DNA from: Zoroaster sp. YZ-2022
Lineage: Eukaryota > Echinodermata > Asteroidea > Forcipulatida > Zoroasteridae
Reading direction: 5' to 3'
Assembly (NCBI GenBank): GCA_029582265.1
Contig: CM055823.1
Location: 12,846,060-12,910,059, forward strand
DNA length: 64,000 nt
Position numbers and translations under genes: made by a program. The notes under the pieces are model-generated. The model had not been told where the DNA came from. It saw only the letters and a list, made by a program, of their open reading frames with translations, and ran no database searches. Below are positions 10,371 through 23,046 of the stretch, in pieces; positions within the stretch are counted from its first letter, which is position 1; the number at the start of each line of letters is the position of its first letter.

Positions 10371-11011
10371 GGAAGGTACAACATTATGAGCACATTGTAA
10401 TGAAACTTCCACAGGTTTCATATAGTTTGATGCTTCTTGAAAACTTTTATACATAAATTTGCAGTTCATTCACGCAAAATTTCAGATTTATCATCACAAT
10501 TTCCTTTGCATTTGTGTCCACATGAAGTATGTACTGGCCTTAACAATATCATGATCAATCTTGAGCCCTAGCACAGCTTGTATAAATATAATGCAATACT
10601 GAATTGGTTCACTTGTCAGGCATTATATACATGTATACATATACATAGGTAGCAGTACACACACAATGTGATTGAGTAATCAATCTTCTCTTGAAATACG
10701 ACACATGGCCTCAGGGATTCACTCATATCAAACTTAAAGTGAAAGCAACAATTGGTAAACCGTTCTGTTGGCTTACTTAACAGAAAACAACTGACCTGTG
10801 AAATTTTTCAGCTCACTAGAATGTGTTTTGAACAAGATAACAGTGAAAACGCATCGACAAACATGAACTATGTATTCATCCAAAATTCCGACATGTACAT
10901 ACACTGTACACTGTACTTAGGGAATATTATAATCTTAAAAGTCGATAGTACCTCAGACAGAAAGATTTCAAGGGATATTTAATATCATCATCAACTTTAT
11001 AATTACCAAGT
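10371..11011. mobile_element. Dispersed repeat, AAGGGAAGGTACAACATT family
   Basis: It begins TTTAAAGGGAAGGTACAACA. Related ends or inner blocks (CATCATCAACTTTA, GTTGTACCTTCCCTTT) occur near 3330, 28172-28496, 37651-38005, 46603-46935, 50152, 51690, 56070 and 57290. The right limit is uncertain. It looks like a non-autonomous DNA element family with inverted ends. Confidence 0.5.
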
Positions 11012-11035
11012 AATTGATTTAATTGTACCCTACAC

Positions 11036-11330
11036 CAACGTGTGTATAGCACTGCATACTCTGCGAAAACATTTTACCGTACCTTTGGCCGCACCACACG
11101 TTTCTCTACTCATTCTCATCCTTATACTGTATCTGTCCCCAAAGCAAATACCTGGCGGTACTCATCCAGTTTCTTCCCACGTACTGCCTTACTTTGGAAT
11201 TCATTACCTGTATCTTGCTTCACTGCCACCTACATACCCTGTCTCAATTCAAACGCAACATCAATATTCATCTTTCTACTTTTTGATTTCCTCTTCTCTT
11301 ACCCCCTTTCCCCTATTTAGCCCTCACCTT
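11036..11330 (+). pseudogene. 3' end of a non-LTR retrotransposon reverse transcriptase
   Basis: One frame from about 11042 reads RTFGRTTRFSTHSHPYTVSV, then PKANTWRYSSSFFPRTALLW and NSLPVSCF. The pattern hpYtV.vP...t.rY..sFfPRta.lWNsLP is the well-known C-terminal end of jockey/CR1-type LINE proteins. Only this tail is present, with no catalytic motif. The following stretch to about 11365 looks like the element's 3' untranslated region. Confidence 0.7.
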
Positions 11331-11390
11331 GAGTGGCCTGTAAGGCCTTGTGATTGGCAACTACTCATAAATTTTTTTTTTTTTAAAACA

Positions 11391-11470
11391 GGCAACTCGG
11401 GCGGGATTCAAACCCACGTCCTCCTGCTTAATAGCGCAGACGTCTTAACCTCTCGACCACCGAGCTTGCC
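11391..11470 (-). pseudogene. tRNA-derived sequence with poly-A tail (retro-tRNA or minimal SINE)
   Basis: On the minus strand: GGCAAGCTCGGTGGTCGAGA, GGTTAAGACGTC, then GTGGGTTTGAATCCCGCC and GAGTTGCC. The GGCAA / TTGCC ends pair, and A-box and B-box-like segments are present, with a long variable region as in Ser/Leu-class tRNAs. It is followed by CTGTTTT and a run of A. The anticodon loop is irregular, so it is not called a functional tRNA. Confidence 0.6.
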
Positions 11471-11935
11471 CGATGAAAATTGGCTGGCTAGAATCCTATA
11501 TATAGCAAAACTCTGAACATTGAGAATACCAAAGACACTACCTTTAACACTCCACTTAATATTTTTATTCAATACATCTCATAAATCATAATCCCTAAAC
11601 ATTTGTCTACAGTGGCTGCTTAAGGCCATTTTCCTTCTTTATAACATTTGCACAGATTTATTTTCCTGATTTGTATTTTGTTCAAGTTGTCTCATGTCTC
11701 TGTGCAAACCAATCTGTGAATGTTTCAGTTTATTTTGTTGTACTGTTAAATGATAAAATAGTGAAAATGCTTTAGAAGAGTTTGTGTATGTACTGTACAT
11801 GTACATATATACAAATTATGTCTAACATGGAATTATCATCTCTGGAAGTCAGAAATTAAGTTGGAAAAATAACATGTTTTACTTGAATGAACCACATGTA
11901 GAAACTCAGACAGACAAATTCCAAGGGATGTTTAA

Positions 11936-12552
11936 CCCTCCTACTGTTTGACCATTTGAAACCATTCAAAATTTCCACTTACCAAAATGCCCATTGGTTT
12001 TGTACACACCTGGTGATACCATTTGAACAGTGTTGGTAGCAAGCTTTACTACCATTCATATCCATTCAAATGGTTTTGAATGGTGGATACACTGCACCTT
12101 GGTGTGTTTCCATAGCCAAATGGTGAATGTACTTCACAGTGGCTTATCATTCAAATGGTTTTGAATGGTGGATACATTACACCTTGGTGTGTTTCACATA
12201 GCCGAAAAACAAAACCTGCATTATGTAGATAAAGTGGACTATCCATCATCTCAGTACCCTATGGAGTTTTAACACATGGTGGCCAGTGTACAAGTAATTG
12301 ATCTACCACTTAAAAATGGCACTAGGGTCTTTAGGATATAGCAGACCTGTCATTCAAAACCATTTACTCATGTCACTGGCATAGAGGGTCCATTAATTCA
12401 CCACTTAGAAGTATCCAAACAAGGTTTTGTATTGGCTGAACCATTTGGGGAATCAATACTGTACACAGTTATTTCACCATTCAAAACCACAAAAGCGAAT
12501 GGTTTCAAATGGTGGATCAACTTGTATGAAAAAGGCACCAGAAGTAGGAGGG
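11936..12552. mobile_element. TTAA-flanked CCCTCCTACT element
   Basis: Flanked by TTAA at 11932-11935 and 12553-12556. The ends are CCCTCCTACT and its exact complement. The interior is made of ACCATTTGAAACCATTCAAA-like repeats. A shorter relative, sharing TTTCCACTTACCAAAATGCC and the right end, sits at 36974-37346. No transposase. Confidence 0.85.
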
Positions 12553-12556
12553 TTAA

Positions 12557-13086
12557 TACCTTCATCAACTGGACATTTTTTTTATAAATCCTTTTTGAGA
12601 TTATCAAATACATGTACATGTATAATAGTGTTAGAGGTTTTAAAAGTTGCAATCACATGAACTACAATTATATATGTAAATGAGTGTGATCCAACTCCAT
12701 CCCTCACATGATGGACGGACATCAATGCATTTATTGATGTGCCAAATTATTCTGGTATGTTTTTACTTAAAATTTATATTTGGTGTAAAGTTGGTACAAG
12801 TACATTGTACATGTATACATAATTATCATACTGTATATGGAGAAATGATTTTGTCTAGTTATTTCACCTTAGGAGAGAAAACAAAAACAAAAAAAGAATA
12901 AAACATGAATTGTTTAAATACATAACACAAAAACATGTAACAGTGTATCATTGGTTTCCCCAAAAAAAACATGAGTATATATTGTGATTAAACTTTCACA
13001 GGTTAATTTTATAATATATTTCTTGAAAACTAGAGGGTTGCAATAAGCGGTACATTACAGAATATCAATATGTAATTACCTTTCAT
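12557..13086. other. Intronic sequence, no feature seen
   Basis: AT-rich APIP intron. Nothing beyond TACATGTA motifs and A-runs is recognisable. Confidence 0.55.
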
Positions 13087-13090
13087 TTAA

Positions 13091-13374
13091 CTCTTTCTGG
13101 ACAGCAAGCCTGTTAAAAGGTACGTGCCCGTGTCGCGTTTTGACAACGAGCGTTTTAAAAGGCTTGAACGTCATCACCTGATAACGGGTCTTGTTTAGAC
13201 TTGTTTTGACAACCGAGCTCACAGTTGACCAATAGGAATCATAACCTTTATTTTGATACCTTACTCTCTTCAATAGTCCAAAGATAAACAAATTATTAAT
13301 AATTTCCATTGACCTTGATTGTTTACATTTATCAAATTATAAGAATGAAAACAATTAATTCCAGAGAGAAAGAG
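13091..13374. mobile_element. TTAA-flanked element with CTCTTTCT ends
   Basis: Flanked by TTAA at 13087-13090 and 13375-13378. The ends are CTCTTTCTGGAC and, in complement, CTCTTTCTCTCTGG. It is 284 bp with no coding content. It is a less certain member of the TTAA-targeting group. Confidence 0.5.
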
Positions 13375-13544
13375 TTAAGTCAAACATCTGCCTTGCTGCT
13401 AGAAATTGGCAAAAGGATGATATATCATGGTTTTCTAAAGATTGATCCAGTTGTTTTGTTAATTTATTTTTCTGTAATTAATTGGATTCCTTTTTAAGAA
13501 TCTTTTATTATTACACATGATCAGCAAATGTTTTGAATCAAAAT

Positions 13545-13835
13545 AGAATTAAAATACATAACATACTATTCTACATGTAATCAATATCCATTGAATTTTT
13601 TGTTATTTTTTTACACAGTTCAATCAGTCCAGTGAATGCAAATGGAAATTACAAATGGGTTTGTGTTGGATCAGTGCATAATTGACTGAGCAATACTGAA
13701 TCACAATACTGTAGACATCAAGAATAACCCTTATATCAATTAAATTTTTTGTTCGTTTGTTTTCACAATTCAATAAGTCCAAGGAATGTCAATGGGTTTT
13801 GTGTTTGATCAGCCCACAGTAGTAGGAAGCTTAAG
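13545..13835 (+). repeat. Diverged direct duplication of about 165 bp
   Basis: CAGTTCAATCAGTCCAGTGA ... AAATGGGTTTGTGTTGGATC (about 13616-13672) is repeated as CAATTCAATAAGTCCAAGGA ... AATGGGTTTTGTGTTTGATC (about 13766-13821), with matching AT-rich sequence before each. Confidence 0.55.
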
Positions 13836-14089
13836 AAGTGACTCAGTACTCCGCCAGTACTTAATTACAATGTATTCCCCAAGAAAAACAAAACTTCTGT
13901 GGAATGTATGATAAAGAGGAGAGTTGAAGAGTCAGGCAGGTGGATGATACCTAACACTTGTACAGTGTAGATGTCCTGAAATAAAATCAACCACTACATT
14001 TTAATTGTAATTTCAAATCATTATTGATCACAGTTTTACATAAAACGTAAACACTGCACTTGGTATAAAATTGATGATGGTGTATCAAA

Positions 14090-14225
14090 CCCTCCTACTA
14101 TATTAACTAGTTTTGACTGTAAAAAAAACGGTTAACTCATTTTGACCTGTAAATGTACTTACTACACAAGGTTTGACAGTGGTCAACTTTTAAGAGCTCA
14201 AAATACCTTGGCAAGTACATGTATC
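14090..14225 (+). mobile_element. Left fragment of a CCCTCCTACT (GTCAAAA-type) element
   Basis: It starts CCCTCCTACTATATTAACTA and continues with TTTTGACCTGTAAATGTACT and GGTTTGACAGTGGTCAA, as in the element at 29019-29326. The right end is missing. Confidence 0.6.
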
Positions 14226-14360
14226 AACAATAAATTGTGTGGTCACGTGCAATTTGATGATTAAAACAGTGGGCCAGCATTTGATTAATTTGAGTTTTGA
14301 ATTTACTGGTACTTATCATTGATGGATTTTTCCATTTAATGTTGCAAATGAAAGCTTATA

Positions 14361-14800
14361 CAATACAATACAATACAATGAAGGCATTTATATAGCGCTC
14401 TTACACAAACGGTATCACAGCGCTTTACAGTGAGATGCAAGTACAATTTAAAAATACACAGTGCCTAAAATAAATGAGTCTTGAGAGATGTTTTAAATTG
14501 ACTCAATGAAGAAGCATGACGGATACCAGATGGTAGTTCATTCCAAATGCTGGGTGCAGCAGTATAGAAACCCTTGTTAGCCGCAGTTAAATGTGTAGTT
14601 GGTTTTTGAAGATCCGGGAATCAGAATTTGAACGGAGTCCACTGTGGTTAGGTTGGTATGGTATAATAAGCTATCAGAGATAGGATGGCGCAGAGTCAGT
14701 AACACATTTATAGGCAATAGTCAATGTTTTGAATCAATCCGGTCTTGAACGGGAAGCCAGTGAAGCTGTCGTAGGAGAGGGGACACATGGTCATACATGT
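14361..14800 (-). mobile_element. LINE-type 3' fragment with AATAC tail
   Basis: On the + strand it begins with repeated AATAC, then AAGGCATTTATATAGCGCTC and CACAGCGCTTTACAG, the complement of a common non-LTR retroelement 3' end (GTAAAGCGCT ... ATATAAATGC). Further right, GGGAAGCCAGTGAAGCTGTC and GGAGAGGGGACACATGGTC are typical of the same class. No intact frame. Confidence 0.55.
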
Positions 14801-15045
14801 AACTTCCTTAACCCCAGAAAATTTGAACATTTCAATCTATTTTTACTGTCAAATCGACCCAAACATGGGCGATATACGTATCTTTAAGGTACAGTACCAC
14901 TCATCCTGACTTTCATTTTAGAGAACAAACATGTTACATGTACACATTTACAAAAAGTTGCCAGATGGCAAGTTTTTGCTCCAAATATACCCTGTAACAA
15001 TTAAAAGTAAGCATACATGTAGTCACAGATGCTATATTGCCAACA

Positions 15046-15090
15046 TTGTTGTACTTCCCCTTATAAGGGAAGATACAACAATGGCATGTA
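15046..15090. repeat. Palindromic junction at the left edge of the 21-bp array
   Basis: ATTGTTGTACTTCCCCTTAT is followed by AAGGGAAGATACAACAATGG, two copies of the AAGGGAAGGTACAACATT terminus head to head. The last ACAACAATGG is also the first part of the 21-bp array unit. Confidence 0.7.
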
Positions 15091-18000
15091 CAACAATGGC
15101 ACATACATGTACAACAATGGCACATACATGTACAACAATGGCACATACATGTACAACAATGGCACATACATGTACAACAATGGCACATACATGTACAACA
15201 ATGGCACATACATGTACAACAATGGCACATACATGTACAACAATGGCACATACATGTACAACAATGGCACATACATGTACAACAATGGCACATACATGTA
15301 CAACAATGGCACATACATGTACAACAATGGCACATACATGTACAACAATGGCACATACATGTACAACAATGGCACATACATGTACATGTACAACAATGGC
15401 ACATACATGTACAACAATGGCACATACATGTACAATGGCACATACATGTACAACAATGGCACATACATGTACAACAATGGCACATACATGTACAACAATG
15501 GCACATACATGTACAACAATGGCACATACATGTACAACAATGGCACATACATGTACAACAATGGCACATACATGTACAACAATGGCACATACATACAACA
15601 ACAATGGCACATACATGTACAACAATGGCATGTACAACAATGGCACATACATGTACAACAATGGCACATACATGTACAACAATGGCACATACATGTACAA
15701 CAATGGCACATACATGTACATGTACAACAATGGCACATACATGTACAACAATGGCACATACATGTACAACAATGGCACATACATGTACAACAATGGCACA
15801 TACATGTACATGTACAACAATGGCACATACATGTACAACAATGGCACATACATGTACAACAATGGCACATACATGTACAACAATGGCACATACATGTACA
15901 ACAATGGCACATACATGTACAACAATGGCACATACATGTACAACAATGGCACATACATGTACAACAATGGCACATACATGTACAACAATGGCACATACAT
16001 GTACAACAATGGCACATACATACAACAATGGCACATACATGTACAACAATGGCACATACATGTACAACAATGGCACATACATGTACAACAATGGCACATA
16101 CATGTACAACAATGGCACATACATGTACAACAATGGCACATACATGTACAACAATGGCACATACATGTACAACAATGGCACATACATGTACAACAATGGC
16201 ACATACATGTACAACAATGGCACATACATGTACAACAATGGCACATACATGTACAACAATGGCACATACATGTACAACAATGGCACATACATGTACAACA
16301 ATGGCACATACATGTACAACAATGGCACATACATGTACAACAATGGCACATACATGTACAACAATGGCACATACATGTACAACAATGGCACATACATGTA
16401 CAACAATGGCACATACATGTACAACAATGGCACATACATGTACAACAATGGCACATACATGTACAACAATGGCACATACATGTACAACAATGGCACATAC
16501 ATGTACAACAATGGCACATACATGTACAACAATGGCACATACATGTACAACAATGGCACATACATGTACAACAATGGCACATACATGTACAACAATGGCA
16601 CATACATGTACAACAATGGCACATACATGTACAACAATGGCACATACATGTACAACAATGGCACATACATGTACAACAATGGCACATACATGTACAACAA
16701 TGGCACATACATGTACAACAATGGCATGTACATGTACAACAATGGCACATACATACAACAATGGCACATACATGTACAACAATGGCACATACATGTACAA
16801 CAATGGCACATACATGTACAACAATGGCACATACATGTACAACAATGGCACATACATGTACAACAATGGCACATACATGTACAACAATGGCACATACATG
16901 TACAACAATGGCACATACATGTACAACAATGGCACATACATGTACAACAATGGCACATACATGTACAACAATGGCACATACATGTACAACAATGGCACAT
17001 ACATGTACAACAATGGCACATACATGTACAACAATGGCACATACATGTACAACAATGGCACATACATGTACAACAATGGCACATACATGTACAACAATGG
17101 CACATACATGTACAACAATGGCACATACATGTACAACAATGGCACATACATGTACAACAATGGCACATACATGTACAACAATGGCACATACATGTACAAC
17201 AATGGCACATACATGTACAACAATGTACAACAATGGCACATACATGTACAACAATGGCACATACATGTACAACAATGGCACATACATGTACAACAATGGC
17301 ACATACATGTACAACAATGGCACATACATGTACAACAATGGCACATACATGTACAACAATGGCACATACATGTACAACAATGGCACATACATGTACAACA
17401 ATGGCACATACATGTACAACAATGGCAATGGCACATGTGTACAACAATGGCACATACATGTACAACAATGGCACATACATGTACAACAATGGCACATACA
17501 TGTACAACAATGGCACATACATGTACAACAATGGCACATACATGTACAACAATGGCACATACATGTACAACAATGGCACATACATGTACAACAATGGCAC
17601 ATACATGTACAACAATGGCACATACATGTACAACAATGGCACATACATGTACAACAATGGCACATACATGTACAACAATGGCACATACATGTACAACAAT
17701 GGCACATACATGTACAACAATGGCACATACATGTACAACAATGGCACATACATGTACAACAATGGCACATACATGTACAACAATGGCACATACATGTACA
17801 ACAATGGCACATACATGTACAACAATGGCACATACATGTACAACAATGGCACATACATGTACAACAATGGCACATACATGTACAACAATGGCACATACAT
17901 GTACAACAATGGCACATACATGTACAACAATGGCACATACATGTACAACAATGGCACATACATGTACAACAATGGCACATACATGTACAACAATGGCATG

Positions 18001-20712
18001 TACAACAATGGCACATACATGTACAACAATGGCACATACATGTACAACAATGGCACATACATGTACAACAATGGCACATACATGTACAACAATGGCACAT
18101 ACATGTACAACAATGGCACATACATGTACAACAATGGCACATACATGTACAACAATGGCACATACATGTACAACAATGGCACATACATGTACAACAATGG
18201 CACATACATGTACAACAATGGCACATACATGTACAACAATGGCACATACATGTACAACAATGGCACATACATGTACAACAATGGCACATACATGTACAAC
18301 AATGGCACATACATGTACAACAATGGCACATACATGTACAACAATGGCACATACATGTACAACAATGGCACATACATGTACAACAATGGCACATACATGT
18401 ACAACAATGGCACATACATGTACAACAATGGCACATACATGTACAACAATGGCACATACATGTACAACAATGGCACATACATGTACAACAATGGCACATA
18501 CATGTACAACAATGGCACATACATGTACAACAATGGCACATACATGTACAACAATGGCACATACATGTACAACAATGGCACATACATGTACAACAATGGC
18601 ACATACATGTACAACAATGGCACATACATGTACAACAATGGCACATACATGTACAACAATGGCACATACATGTACAACAATGGCACATACATGTACAACA
18701 ATGGCACATACATGTACAACAATGGCACATACATGTACAACAATGGCACATACATGTACAACAATGGCACATACATGTACAACAATGGCACATACATGTA
18801 CAACAATGGCACATACATGTACAACAATGGCACATACATGTACAACAATGGCACATACATGTACAACAATGGCACATACATGTACAACAATGGCACATAC
18901 ATGTACAACAATGGCACATACATGTACAACAATGGCACATACATGTACAACAATGGCACATACATGTACAACAATGGCACATACATGTACAACAATGGCA
19001 CATACATGTACAACAATGGCACATACATGTACAACAATGGCACATACATGTACAACAATGGCACATACATGTACAACAATGGCACATACATGTACAACAA
19101 TGGCACATACATGTACAACAATGGCACATACATGTACAACAATGGCACATACATGTACAACAATGGCACATACATGTACAACAATGGCACATACATGTAC
19201 AACAATGGCACATACATGTACAACAATGGCACATACATGTACAACAATGGCACATACATGTACAACAATGGCACATACATGTACAACAATGGCACATACA
19301 TGTACAACAATGGCACATACATGTACAACAATGGCACATACATGTACAACAATGGCACATACATGTACAACAATGGCACATACATGTACAACAATGGCAC
19401 ATACATGTACAACAATGGCACATACATGTACAACAATGGCATGTACAACAATGGCACATACATGTACAACAATGGCACATACATGTACAACAATGGCACA
19501 TACATGTACAACAATGGCACATACATGTACAACAATGGCATGTACAACAATGGCACATACATGTACAACAATGGCACATACATGTACAACAATGGCACAT
19601 ACATGTACAACAATGGCACATACATGTACAACAATGGCACATACATGTACAACAATGGCACATACATGTACAACAATGGCACATACATGTACAACAATGG
19701 CACATACATGTACAACAATGGCACATACATGTACAACAATGGCACATACAATTACAACAATGGCACATACATGTACAACAATGGCACATACATGTACAAC
19801 AATGGCACATACATGTACAACAATGGCACATACATGTACAACAATGGCACATACATGTACAACAATGGCACATACATGTACAACAATGGCACATACATGT
19901 ACAACAATGGTAACATACATGTGTACAACAATGGCACATACATGTACAACAATGGCACATACATGTACAACAATGGCACATACATGTACAACAATGGCAC
20001 ATACATGTACAACAATGGCACATACATGTACAACAATGGCACATACATGTACAACAATGGCACATACATGTACAACAATGGCACATACATGTACAACAAT
20101 GGCACATACATGTACAACAATGGCACATACATGTACAACAATGGCACATACATGTACAACAATGGCACATACATGTACAACAATGGCACATACATGTACA
20201 ACAATGGCATGTACAACAATGGCACATACATGTACAACAATGGCACATACATGTACAACAATGGCACATACATGTACAACAATGGCACATACATGTACAA
20301 CAATGGCACATACATGTACAACAATGGCACATACATGTACAACAATGGCACATACATGTACAACAATGGCACATACATGTACAACAATGGCACATACATG
20401 TACAACAATGGCACATACATGTACAACAATGGCACATACATGTACAACAATGGCACATACATGTACAACAATGGCACATACATGTACAACAATGGCACAT
20501 ACATGTACAACAATGGCACATACATGTACAACAATGGCACATACATGTACAACAATGGCACATACATGTACAACAATGGCATGTACAACAATGGCACATA
20601 CATGTACAACAATGGCACATACATGTACAACAATGGCACATACATACAACAATGGCACATACATGTACAACAATGGCACATACATGTACAACAATGGCAC
20701 ATACATGTGTAC
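15075..20712 (+). repeat. 21-bp satellite, about 268 copies (5.6 kb)
   Basis: The unit is ACAACAATGGCACATACATG plus T. The copies are almost identical over 5.6 kb. Length variants are 15-bp units lacking CACATA (near 15089, 15629, 17997, 19440, 19540, 20208, 20580), 27-bp units with an extra ATGTAC (near 15380, 15718, 15810) and a few others (15427, 15597, 16020, 16752, 17224, 17426, 19748, 19910). The unit has no stop codon in any of six frames, so reading frames of 1,600-1,900 codons appear on both strands; these are artefacts. It sits inside the long APIP intron. Confidence 0.97.
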
Positions 20713-22139
20713 ATTAATTGTAATCCTGTAGTTTTTCTATACTAACCTTTCAACACAATACTTACATACATGTACGTACATGTAATACATGTAGGTGCTC
20801 ACATTCTTGAAAAAACAACAACAAAACTTGTTTTCTGTTTTTACAAGAAGTCACCAATGTTTTATCCTTCCTTTCAATGACTCAGTGAAATAAACTGAAA
20901 TGTTTACAGGTTTGTTTTTACATATATGTCTCTTGATTCTTTTAAAGTCTGGATGCATAAATTACATTTTAACTGATTTGTGGTAATGATTGTTAAATAC
21001 AATGTAAATTTATGTAATGTCAGAAAAATCGAATGCAGGCAGATGGTAGCTACTACAAGCATGTACTGCAGGTGATCCCATTCAAAAACATGTACATGTA
21101 CATGTAGGCCTACAGGTAACTTTCAATCTGGCACGTTATGTACAGAATGTTGTACAATGTATCATTGAGGAAGGAAGTTACTCGTTATATTACATTGTAC
21201 ACATTTATATGTACACATATAGTTTAATGTTCCAGAGATCTGACTGACAGTCATGAATTCCTACCAATTCAGATCAAACCATGCAATATAAGCCCCAAAA
21301 CTAATGAAGCAACAAATCATTCCCATCGGAATTGTGGTTATAATTAGGTTGTTGTCACTCATTATAATTGTGTGAGCTACACACTCATTGTCCTGTAAAA
21401 CCTTTCATGTACGTAGATCTATCCTAGCACACAGTACTTGATTTATGCTGCCAGGTGAATTTAGTCTAAAGATTGTTCAGTTTAAGGTAGTGTAGGCCCT
21501 ACATGTATGTAGCTAAGTTGGTATTCTCAAAAAGCATGCTACTGTTCACCTAAAATTAACTACTTGATTAGATTAACTCAGTAACTGAAAATAATACCAT
21601 AAATTACTGTTGCTACTGCATAAATGTGCCATTAATTTTCAGTCACTGTGTTCATTTTAAACTAGGACATCGATTCCATGCCCTGTTGAAAGCCTGTTCT
21701 GATCGTGATGATATTCTCCCTTTGAGTGTAAAGTTTCTGATGGTATACATGTACCTTGTAGTCTGAGGTGCTTCTTTTTGTTTAATTATGTATGTTTTTC
21801 AAAAATTATACGTGTACTGAATATGGATGATAAACTTTTACTAACATTCCCTGTTATGTACAGTTTGTGGTCACCAATGTGACTGACAACGGTGTCAGAG
21901 GTGCTATCCCTCACTATCCTCCCCTAATACTTGTATAGCGAAGATTTATACCATCATCAACTTTACACAAAGTGAGTTTTACATTTAAATTCAACGATTA
22001 TTTTGGTTATTTATGAATTACATACATGTACCAATCATGTATCTTACCATTAAGTGTTAAAGTTACCCCTAACTGTATGCAAATTTATGTTAGCAAATTT
22101 CTCTGCTTAGAAGATCTATGAAATTTCCATCTGTTTGTA
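20713..22139. other. Intronic sequence with one MITE fragment
   Basis: No gene. A truncated copy of the AAAGGGACAGT MITE lies at 21571-21724. CATCATCAACTTTACACAAA near 21953 belongs to the AAGGGAAGGTACAACATT family. Confidence 0.55.
21571..21724. mobile_element. MITE, AAAGGGACAGT family, copy 3 (left end missing)
   Basis: It starts inside the family at GATTAACTCAGTAACTG and runs through GATTCCATGCCCTGTTGAAA to GATCGTGATGATATTCTCCC. The left arm is absent. Confidence 0.65.
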
Positions 22140-22262
22140 TTCATTTACTGTCTATTGTATTGGCTAAATTGCCTATTAATTCACTGTCTATTGTATTGGC
22201 TAAATTGCCTATTAATTCACTGTCTATTTTATTGGCTAAATTGCCTATTAATTCACTGGCCT
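22140..22262 (+). repeat. 36-bp tandem repeat, about 3.4 copies
   Basis: The unit contains TTCACTGTCTATTGTATTGG and CTAAATTGCCTATTAA. The copies are nearly identical. Confidence 0.85.
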
Positions 22263-22645
22263 AATTGAAATGTTGCACCTGTTTCAATTCATTACTTTAC
22301 TATGTGAATGCCATGAAAAGTCTCTTTGCTGTGAACTTCAATGCATAGTCAATTTCGATTTTAATTTGAGCATTTATAATTTCATGACCAGAAATTAAGG
22401 AGCACAAATACATACATGTACATGTAGCTTGAAGGGAAGGGCATTGATGTTGGCAAACTGCTTCCATGGGTATGACTGCTTTCTTTGAATCAAGATACGT
22501 GTACATACAATGTACAACAATCAACTACTAAGATGTGAATAACAACTCATGGAGACTAATTCATGACAGAAGTTTGAAAGTGTTCACAGCTTTTACAAAA
22601 CACATCTGGAGCAAATAATTGCCATTGGCAACCTTTTTTTTTTAA

Positions 22646-23046
22646 CCCTAACTCCCTAGGCCCATTTGCTTGTAACACATAACATGAATCCTCCAAAATC
22701 CTTCAGTAGTAAAGCAAGCACATGTACACTAATCTGTGATACATGTACACGTTTATGTACATGGCCAGGGACCCTCCCTTCATGAAACAATAAACAGTGT
22801 CCACTGACCCAAGCACTGACCTTGCAATAACTACAACAAACGAACATGTACATGTACCATGGAAAGGCAAGTATGCCTAATAACCTCAATCCTCCAAAAT
22901 CCTTCACTTTAGCAAAGAGCATACATGTAGCATGTAACCTCAATCCTTCAAAATCCTTCACTTGAGCAAAGAGCATAGTAGCATGTAGCTTCAATCCTTC
23001 AAAATCTTTCACTTTAGTAAAGAGGATTTTGCAGGATTTGGAAATA
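22646..23046 (+). mobile_element. CCCTAAC element with a single satellite unit
   Basis: It is preceded by TTAA (22642-22645) and starts CCCTAACTCCCTAGGCCCAT, like 6855-9079. It has one 44-bp unit, then the shared right part (GCAAGCACATG, CATGGCCAGGGACCCTCCCT, CCTCAATCCTCCAAAATCC). The segment around CAAAATCCTTCACTT is present three times here. The right terminus (TTAGGG-TTAA) is lost. Confidence 0.75.

Noticed and set aside
14931..20745. Giant ORFs of 1,600-1,900 codons on both strands
   Set aside because: They are produced by the stop-free 21-bp unit in every frame; there is no non-repetitive protein sequence, and the same DNA is open in six frames.
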